Source of the DNA: Chloroflexia bacterium SDU3-3
GTDB lineage: Bacteria; Chloroflexota; Chloroflexia; Chloroflexales; Roseiflexaceae
Direction: 5' to 3'
NCBI GenBank assembly: GCA_009268125.1
Contig: WBOU01000001.1
Location: forward strand, 525,247-589,246
Length of the DNA stretch: 64,000 bases
Under the pieces are notes generated by a model. The model did no database searches and was not told the origin of the DNA. It worked only from the letters and a program-made list of their open reading frames with translations. Made by a program: the position numbers and the translations under genes. Positions 55,158 to 64,000 of the stretch are shown here, piece by piece. Position 1 is the stretch's first letter. Each line of letters opens with the position of its first letter.

Positions 55158-57791
55158 CTAGCAGCCACTTCCATTGCGCCAGTCCACAACAGATATCTGC
55201 ACGCGATTAGCGATAGATCCCTTTACAATCAGGTACATCGCGCCATCTGCGCTGCGTGCCACGGCGATATTATTGACCTGCCCGCCCATCCCGCTGAGCT
55301 TGGCGCTCTGCAGCGAGCAGTTGCGCTCGTTCTGGTCGCGCACCCCCTGCCAGAGCACGGTGTTGGTCGCGCCCAGCGATAGGTTGCGCACATTGAACAG
55401 GCCGCCCTTGCCAAACGACATGTTGGTGTAGCGGAAGCAGGTGCCCCCCGCTGCCACGTCGTAGCTGCCGCTGGCGGCCAGGTCGACCGGGCTGGCGCAC
55501 AGGCTGGTCGCCAGCGGGGCGGTGTGGGCCTTGCTGCTCAGGAAGCCCGCCACCCAGGCCAGCGGGGCATTCCAGTTGATCGCCACCTCGTTGGTGGAGT
55601 ACGAGTCGATGTGGTCGATAAAGCACTTCTGCGGCTTGCAGCCGGTCAGCAGCTTCTGAACATAGGGGTCATCCAGCCCGCTGTTCGCGCCGCCCGAGAT
55701 CGCGCCAGGCGCGGGGTTGGGGTAGGCCGCGTCGGTCTGGTGCGCCCAGAAGCGGTGGTGCTGGTTCTGCGAGGAGACCGTGCCGTAGCCGGTGACGTAC
55801 GAGTGGTTGAGCGCGTTGCGTCCCAGGATGTAGTCGAAGCCCTCGGCCACGCCATCCAGGTACTTCTGCGCGCCGGTGTAGTCGTAGGCGGCGGACACCA
55901 GCAGCAGGCGGTTGAGGATGTCGGAGTTCGAGCCCCAGTAGAAGGTGCTGGTGGCGGCGGGGTAGCCCTGCCCGCCGATGGTGGCAAGCTGCGCGTCGGC
56001 GTAGCTGGTGAGCGAGGCCAGCGCCGTCTGGCGCTCGGCGGGGGTCAGGCGCTGCTCGGCCAGCAGCAGCGAGAGATCGCCCAGCGGCGCGACCGCGCCC
56101 CAGTAGATGCCGTTTGGCAGCGTTTTCAGGGCGTAGTGGGGCGAGCCAGCCATGAAGCTGTGGTACTGCGCCTCGCCGGTGGTGGCGAACAGCTCGGCGG
56201 CGGCCCAGTAGAACTCGTCGCTCACATCGGTGTCGTTGTACGCGCCGCCGCCGGTGCCATCGCTGGCCGGGGCCAGCACGCTGGGGTGGGCCAGGGCGGC
56301 CTGCCAGGCAGTCTGCGCGGCGGCCAGGCAGCGGTCGGCGAAGGCCGCGTCGTAGGGCTGCCAGACACGGGCGCACTGCGCGGCGGCGGCGGCCAGGTTC
56401 AGCGTGGCGGCGGTGCTCGGCGGGCGCAGCACGCGCGGCTGCGAGTCGAGGTCGGGCCGCATGGGGAAGCCGGTCCAGTTCGCGTCGTGCATCTTGTGGT
56501 GGGCCATGCCAGCCAGCGGCTGACCGGCGGGCACCTGCATCTTCAGCAGGAACTCCATCTCCCAGCGGGCCTCATCCAGTAGGTCGGGCGCGCCGTTCTG
56601 GCGCTCGGGGATCTGCAGCGCACCATCGCCGAAGTCGGCCAGGGCCGCGCGGTCGACCTTGGACAGCCGCTCGTACTGGTTCTGCAGCATCCAGACCGAG
56701 ATGCCGCCGTTCACCACATACTTGCCCTGGTCGCCCGCGTCGTACCAGCCGCCCGAGACATCCAGGCGGTAGTCGCAGGGCACATCGGCGGCGCAGGGCA
56801 CGCTGGTGTCGCCCTGGTTGGGCGCGATGCCCACGTGGCCAGCCGGGCGGGCGTACTGCTCGCCCACGTACTGCGCCTCGATCGGGATGCCGCTGCGGTT
56901 GTGGTAGAAGTAGGCCAGCGCGTCGTAGCGCAGCGTGTCGTAGAGCGTGCTGGCGATGGTGAAGGGGTAGCTGGTCTCGCCATCGGCCACCAGCGTGAAA
57001 CCGCTGCCAGTGCCAGCGTAGCTGGAAAAGTCGATCCGCTGCACGGTGTCGCCGGAGGCCGCATCATAGCCGTATTCGGCGGCTGAACCGCTCATCACGG
57101 TTGCGCCAGCGCTGTTGCGCAGCTCCCAGGCCACCGGCGTGGCGCTGTCGGTCACCACGGTGGCGCGCTTGGGCAGGCCGGGCGCGTAGCCCAGCTGGTT
57201 CACCCGCACGCGCGGGCCGGTGTCCGGCTCGTAGGTGGGCGGGGTGCCCTGGCCACCCAGCAGCGAGATGTTGTCAAGGCAGACCGTCACCGCCGCGCCG
57301 CCGCCCATCTGGAAGGTGACCTGGCCGGTGCTGGTGCCGATATTCGACGTGAACGGGAAGGAGAAGCTCTGCGGCGCGGTGCCGACATCCACCCGCTGGG
57401 CCAGCGCGGCGGTGTAGGGCGACTCGCCGATCTGCACCGTGGTCTGCACCGAGGTGGGCGCGCTGGCCGAGGCCTCGAAGGAGAACAGGTAGGACTCGCC
57501 ATTTTCCAGCAGCACGTTGCTCTGGCCGATCATGGCATCCCAGGGGTTGGCCGTGCCGCCCGCCACATCCACGCAGAGCTTGCCATCCACCACATCCAGC
57601 GCGGTGTTGGCGCTGCCCCACCAGGGGCCGTAGGCGTCGGTGTCGAAGGTGCCGTTGGTCACGCGCTCATTGGCTGCCGGGTCGGCGGCGGGCGCGGCGA
57701 GCGCCATGTGGCCCGGCAGCGCGCCAGCTAGCAGCGATGTGGCCAGCAGCGTAGCGCCAAGCCGAATGGCGGAGGTTGTGTGTCGTCGCAT
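55158..57791 (-). CDS. GH9 cellulase with CBM4/9-like and CelD_N domains and an unassigned C-terminal module
   Basis: 877 residues, secreted (signal peptide about 1-33). CBM4/9-like domain (about 40-185; NERVTNGTFDTDAYGPWWGS), Ig-like CelD_N (about 195-285; RVRVNQLGYAPGLPKRATVV) and GH9 (about 290-755) with catalytic Asp351/Asp354 (GGWYDAGDQGKYVVNGG), His in SSQNQHHRFWAHQ and acid Glu735 (DSYSTNEVAINWNAPLAWV). The last roughly 110 residues (LCASPVDLAASGSYDVAAGG to DWRNGSGC) are not a CBM2 and are not recognised. It is the only complete enzyme here without CBM2. Expected to hydrolyse cellulose, possibly processively. Confidence 0.93.
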   Translation of the reverse strand: MRRHTTSAIRLGATLLATSLLAGALPGHMALAAPAADPAANERVTNGTFDTDAYGPWWGSANTALDVVDGKLCVDVAGGTANPWDAMIGQSNVLLENGESYLFSFEASASAPTSVQTTVQIGESPYTAALAQRVDVGTAPQSFSFPFTSNIGTSTGQVTFQMGGGAAVTVCLDNISLLGGQGTPPTYEPDTGPRVRVNQLGYAPGLPKRATVVTDSATPVAWELRNSAGATVMSGSAAEYGYDAASGDTVQRIDFSSYAGTGSGFTLVADGETSYPFTIASTLYDTLRYDALAYFYHNRSGIPIEAQYVGEQYARPAGHVGIAPNQGDTSVPCAADVPCDYRLDVSGGWYDAGDQGKYVVNGGISVWMLQNQYERLSKVDRAALADFGDGALQIPERQNGAPDLLDEARWEMEFLLKMQVPAGQPLAGMAHHKMHDANWTGFPMRPDLDSQPRVLRPPSTAATLNLAAAAAQCARVWQPYDAAFADRCLAAAQTAWQAALAHPSVLAPASDGTGGGAYNDTDVSDEFYWAAAELFATTGEAQYHSFMAGSPHYALKTLPNGIYWGAVAPLGDLSLLLAEQRLTPAERQTALASLTSYADAQLATIGGQGYPAATSTFYWGSNSDILNRLLLVSAAYDYTGAQKYLDGVAEGFDYILGRNALNHSYVTGYGTVSSQNQHHRFWAHQTDAAYPNPAPGAISGGANSGLDDPYVQKLLTGCKPQKCFIDHIDSYSTNEVAINWNAPLAWVAGFLSSKAHTAPLATSLCASPVDLAASGSYDVAAGGTCFRYTNMSFGKGGLFNVRNLSLGATNTVLWQGVRDQNERNCSLQSAKLSGMGGQVNNIAVARSADGAMYLIVKGSIANRVQISVVDWRNGSGC

Positions 57792-57823
57792 GGATTTCTT
57801 TCTTTACTCTTGGAAAGATCTGC

Positions 57824-57855
57824 GCAGCCCGCTGCCAGCGTGGGCAGCGGGCTGC
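57824..57855 (-). terminator. GC-rich hairpin after GH3 gene
   Basis: GCAGCCCGCTGCC (57824-57836) pairs perfectly with GGCAGCGGGCTGC (57843-57855), loop AGCGTG. It lies 11 bp past the GH3 stop and upstream of GH9. No U-run follows on the minus strand. Confidence 0.65.
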
Positions 57856-57866
57856 ATGTCCGATAC

Positions 57867-60761
<2,895 letters not shown>

Positions 60762-60877
60762 TTCGCTCCAAAAGAGGCCCCACAACCTCCCCCGCTGCAG
60801 CCGCCATTGGCTTTCTGAATCAGCGCGGCAGATACCCAAGCAGAGATTGCGAAAGCGATCGTGCGAGTTCCAAGGGT

Positions 60878-60910
60878 GGCGCTGCCATAGCGGGCCGCTA
60901 TGGCAGCGCC
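60878..60910. terminator. Perfect 14-bp hairpin after GH74 gene
   Basis: GGCGCTGCCATAGC (60878-60891) pairs perfectly with GCTATGGCAGCGCC (60897-60910), loop GGGCC. It sits in the 275-bp gap between GH74 and GH3, which otherwise holds only the GH3 promoter/leader region with nothing recognised. No U-run. Confidence 0.7.
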
Positions 60911-61036
60911 GGGGCAAGGGCGACGGTCGAAGCTGCCGGGCCTCTGGCCGAGCGAGTGCGCAGGTGTTTTTTGGCGGTTCCCGCGCTCGCCCTCATAGGC
61001 AGATCAGCCCCGACCATCGCACCAGCCCATCGAGCG

Positions 61037-63886
61037 CTACGGCGCGACGGTGCAGGCCGTGCCGTTCAGCGTGAAGCTGGCGGGCGCGGTGTTGGTGCCG
61101 CTGTAGCTGGCCTGGAAGCCAAACGTGGCCGTGCCGCCCGCCGCGATCGTGCTGTTCCAGCCAGCGTTGGTCATCACCACGCCCGCGCCGGTCTGCGACG
61201 AGACGGCGTTCCACGAGTTGCTGACCTGCTGATCGCCGGGGAAGGCCCACGACAGCGACCAGCTGCTGATCGCCGTGCTGCCGGTGTTCTTCACCACTAC
61301 ATCGGCGATAAAGCCGCTGCCCCACTGGCTGGCCACGGTGTAGGTCACCTGGCAGCTGGCGGTGCCTGGCGTCACGGCCGTGGGTGTGAGCGTGACGGTG
61401 GGCGTGGCCGTGGCGGTGCGCGTGGGCGTCAGCGTAGCCGTGCGCGTGGCCGTGGCCGTGGCGGTGCGCGTGGCCGTGGTGGTGGCCGTATACGTCGGCG
61501 TGGCCGTGCGCGTGCCGCCGGTCGGCGTGGCGGTGTAGGTCGGCGTGGCCGTGCGCGTGCCGCCGGTCGGCGTGGCCGTGCTGGTCACCGGCGTGCTGGT
61601 GGGCGTGCTGCCCGCGATGTCGCCGTACACGATGCCGTAGCCATTGGTGCCGATATAGACGCGCCCGTAGATGCGCGGGTCGCCGGTGATCGCGGTGTTG
61701 GTGGATGCGTACTGGTGCTGGTCGTCGTTGATGCGCAGCCACGACGCGCCACCGTCATCCGAGCGGAAGAAGCCCGCCACGCCGTCGATCTTGCCCGAGA
61801 TGTAGATGGCCATATAGCTCTGCCCAGGGGCGGCCTTGCCGAAGCCCACCACATCGGCGGCGTCGACATTCGCCAGCTTGGTGAAGGTTGCGCCGCTGTC
61901 GGTCGAGTGCCAGAGGCCGCCGGTGGTGCCTGCCAGCCACACGTCGCCCTCGATGCCGGGCACGGCCTTGACCTTACCTGCGGTGGCCAGGCCAGCCTGC
62001 GCCGAGGCCGTGAAGCTCACGCCGCCGTTGGTGCTGACGTAGACCGTGCCGTTGGCAAAGCCGTAGAACTTCTTGGGGTTCACGCGGTCGGATGCGACCT
62101 GTGCGCCGGAGGGGATGCCGGTGGCGGCGATCCAGGTGTTGCCGTTGTCGGTCGAGTAGGAGACCGACGCGCCCACCGGTGCCCAGACCACGCGGCTGGC
62201 GTCCGCCGCCGCCGCCACCGTGCCGCCGCCGGAGATGCCCGACGGGTCGCTGTTGCCCTTGAACCAGTTGCCGCCCGCGTCGTAGGTGAACGCCGAGCTC
62301 TGCACGCCGCTGGCGGTGTCGCCGTTGCCGACGCGCACCAGGAACTCTGGCTTCAGCTCGGCATAGTCGATGCTGGTGTTCGACCCAGCAAACGGGATGG
62401 AGTACATGGCCGAGGGCACCTTGGTGAGGTCGTCGTGGCGGAAGCCGCCGATGTCGCCCAGCGCGCTGTAGAGGTGCGCCGTGCCGCTCGGCGGGCTGAC
62501 CAGATCGAGCACGGCGGTCTCCTCGATACCATGGGCCACCGGCTTGATCGTGATCTTGGTGCCAGCGTCCCAGTTGGTGAGGTTATCGGTGCCGTAGATC
62601 GTCGCGCCGGTGCCGTACATCATGCGGTCGGAGTTGAAGGGGTCGATCTCCAGATCTTCCACCATCCAGCCCAGCTTCACCGCAGGCACCGGATCGACCG
62701 GGTTGGTGTTGCCGAAGTTCAGCCAGGGCGAGCTGCTGATATCCATGGTGTAGCGCAGCGAGCGGCTGGGGTAGCTGGTCCAGTCCCAGATCCGCGTCCA
62801 AGTCGCGCCCGCGTCGGTGCTGCGGAAGATGATAGTGTCGGGCCACCACGAGTTGAGCGCGGCCACCATGATCGTCTGGGGGTGCTGCGCATCCACGGCG
62901 ATGCCGCCGTAGCCGTAGTACAGATCCGAACTGGTGGAGGGCACCGGGCTGATCCGCGTCCACGCACCGGTGGCGGTGTTCAGCTTCCAGACATCGCCGG
63001 ATGTGCCATCGTAGGGGCCGCCGCCATTGCTGTAGCTGATGTAGAGGTTGCCGTCGGCGGCCAGCACGCCGTGGTGGGGCAGGAAGCCGGTGGGCTGCCC
63101 CGCCACCGCCGCCCAGGTCGCGCCGCCGTCGGTCGAGCGGTAGATGCTGCTGGCGGTGTCGGCCACGCCCGCGTAGATCGTCTGGGTGGCGCTGCCCGCC
63201 GCGCCCGTGCTGGGCACGAAGGTCTCCCACAGCACGCCGGGGGTGTCGCCCTGGTAGGCATCGCCGGGCACGGCGATATAGTTGCCGGGGTTGGGGAAGC
63301 TAGTCACCTTGGCCCAGGTCACGCCGTAGTCGCTGCTCTTCCACAGGCCATTGCCGCTGGGCGCGCCAAAGAAGATAATATTGTTCTTGTTCGGGTCGAT
63401 CGCTAGGCGCTCGCCCATGCCGCGCCCAGGCATGTTGCCGCCCAGCTTGAAGGGTAGGCTGGTGCGCTGCCATGTGTTGCCACGGTCGGTCGAGCGCAGG
63501 ATCGCGCCGTTTGTCGATTCCCAGCTATTGGTGTACGTGCCCGCCGCCAGGTAGACTCGGTTGGGATCTACCGGGTCGGTCGCCAGGCTAGAGATGCCGG
63601 AGAGGCCCCACTCGGCGGCTCCCACCCAGTTCAGCAGCTGCACCCAGCGCTTGGCCGCAGGATCCCAGCGGTACGCGCCGCCGATGTCGGTGCGGGCGTA
63701 GATCAGATCTTTTTCTTTGGTGTTAAAAATAATGCCAGGAACAAATCCGCCGCCGGCGATCTCCACATTCTTCCAGCTGTACGGCGTCGATGCTACGTGA
63801 AGCGGAGCCGCATGCGCCAAGCCTGCGATGCTTGGCAGCATTCCCACGGCCAGTGCCACCGCTGCCACTTTTCCAGGGAACCGCAT
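61037..63886 (-). CDS. GH74 xyloglucanase with CBM2
   Basis: 949 residues, secreted (signal peptide about 1-27, GMLPSIAGLAHA). The GH74 domain (about 35-750) is the paired seven-bladed propeller with repeated Asp-box-like motifs (RSTDRGNTWQRTS, RSTDGGATWAAV, RSTDAGATWTRI). Catalytic aspartates are Asp67 (LIYARTDIGGAYRWD) and Asp478 (SALGDIGGFRHDD). A Thr/Pro linker (about 755-840) and CBM2 (about 845-949) follow. It cleaves the glucan backbone of xyloglucan, matching the GH44 neighbour. AAGGA lies eight bases before ATG 63886. Confidence 0.95.
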   Translation of the reverse strand: MRFPGKVAAVALAVGMLPSIAGLAHAAPLHVASTPYSWKNVEIAGGGFVPGIIFNTKEKDLIYARTDIGGAYRWDPAAKRWVQLLNWVGAAEWGLSGISSLATDPVDPNRVYLAAGTYTNSWESTNGAILRSTDRGNTWQRTSLPFKLGGNMPGRGMGERLAIDPNKNNIIFFGAPSGNGLWKSSDYGVTWAKVTSFPNPGNYIAVPGDAYQGDTPGVLWETFVPSTGAAGSATQTIYAGVADTASSIYRSTDGGATWAAVAGQPTGFLPHHGVLAADGNLYISYSNGGGPYDGTSGDVWKLNTATGAWTRISPVPSTSSDLYYGYGGIAVDAQHPQTIMVAALNSWWPDTIIFRSTDAGATWTRIWDWTSYPSRSLRYTMDISSSPWLNFGNTNPVDPVPAVKLGWMVEDLEIDPFNSDRMMYGTGATIYGTDNLTNWDAGTKITIKPVAHGIEETAVLDLVSPPSGTAHLYSALGDIGGFRHDDLTKVPSAMYSIPFAGSNTSIDYAELKPEFLVRVGNGDTASGVQSSAFTYDAGGNWFKGNSDPSGISGGGTVAAAADASRVVWAPVGASVSYSTDNGNTWIAATGIPSGAQVASDRVNPKKFYGFANGTVYVSTNGGVSFTASAQAGLATAGKVKAVPGIEGDVWLAGTTGGLWHSTDSGATFTKLANVDAADVVGFGKAAPGQSYMAIYISGKIDGVAGFFRSDDGGASWLRINDDQHQYASTNTAITGDPRIYGRVYIGTNGYGIVYGDIAGSTPTSTPVTSTATPTGGTRTATPTYTATPTGGTRTATPTYTATTTATRTATATATRTATLTPTRTATATPTVTLTPTAVTPGTASCQVTYTVASQWGSGFIADVVVKNTGSTAISSWSLSWAFPGDQQVSNSWNAVSSQTGAGVVMTNAGWNSTIAAGGTATFGFQASYSGTNTAPASFTLNGTACTVAP

Positions 63887-63926
63887 TGCAACAGTCCTTT
63901 CTCAACCATTCCTTGGGGGAGACGTT

Positions 63927-63957
63927 CGCCCGCCTGCCCGCGTGGGGCAGGCGGGCG
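63927..63957 (-). terminator. GC-rich hairpin after the edge CBM2 gene
   Basis: CGCCCGCCTGCCC (63927-63939) pairs perfectly with GGGCAGGCGGGCG (63945-63957), loop GCGTG, between the stop of the edge CBM2 gene and the GH74 start. It is one of a series of similar hairpins in the cluster. Confidence 0.65.
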
Positions 63958-63966
63958 CGGGTAGCA

Positions 63967-64000
63967 CTAGGGAGCGACGCTGCAGGCCGCGCCGTTCAGC
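63967..64000 (-). CDS. 3' end of another CBM2-containing protein (partial)
   Basis: The last 34 bases read on the minus strand as LNGAACSVAP followed by TAG. This is the exact C-terminal motif of the CBM2 modules in the window ([10 protein letters not shown] in GH44 and GH74, VNGAACSVAP in GH3). The gene extends beyond the right edge, so its catalytic domain cannot be seen; it belongs to the same minus-strand hydrolase cluster. Confidence 0.85.
   Translation of the reverse strand, partial: LNGAACSVAP

Overview
The window is 64 kb of high-GC DNA, with AT-rich islands near 12.8-13.1, 20.5-21.4, 45.8-46.4 and 49.6-50.1 kb. Gene content (CBM2-tagged cellulases with Thr/Pro linkers, a ferredoxin-fused CobN, an oxygen-independent cobalamin pathway, GTG starts, intergenic ACCACGAAG-type repeats) best fits a filamentous cellulolytic Chloroflexota (class Chloroflexia). 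This assignment is inference from gene families; no rRNA or other phylogenetic marker is present.

Layout. 0-12.6 kb: a response regulator/histidine kinase pair, a His/Met-rich FixH-like protein with a NapH-like Fe-S membrane protein, a BtrH/C39-like protein behind a MerR-type promoter, a very large cytoplasmic hybrid kinase (sugar-binding-protein-like, GAF, kinase, receiver and AraC domains), and a small membrane protein. 13.1-22.3 kb: a 2603-residue secreted RHS/YD-repeat protein with an AT-rich C-terminal tip, a small membrane protein that is a candidate immunity gene, and an intact IS5-family element. 22.4-44.2 kb: cobalamin synthesis. A cobalamin riboswitch precedes cobN, followed by cobT, the cobalt ECF transporter cbiMNQO, cbiX, and a tightly overlapping operon cbiC-cbiD-cbiET-cbiL-cbiF-cbiGH-cobA-cbiA. 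44.2-49.6 kb: a secreted subtilase and a BTAD/NB-ARC/TPR regulator. 50.1-64 kb: a minus-strand cellulase/xyloglucanase cluster (GH5, GH44, GH9, GH3, GH74 and the last codons of another CBM2 protein).

How the genes fit together. The cobalamin block imports cobalt (CbiMNQO), inserts it early (CbiX), contracts and methylates the ring (CbiL, CbiF, CbiGH, CbiD, CbiET, CbiC), amidates it (CbiA) and supplies the lower-ligand nucleotide (CobT). CbiJ/CobK, CbiP, CbiB and CobU/CobS are not in the window. The hydrolases together cover endoglucanase, xyloglucanase and beta-glucosidase activities and share a CBM2 module; the adjacent BTAD regulator is a candidate controller.

The most unusual feature is intergenic. 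A dispersed composite element carries two adjacent hairpins whose stems differ between copies but stay paired. It lies beside tandem arrays that have unrelated unit sequences but the same 21-bp period. A second repeat family (ACCACCAAGACTCCAAGG-like) fills other gaps and forms the 3' end of cbiN.
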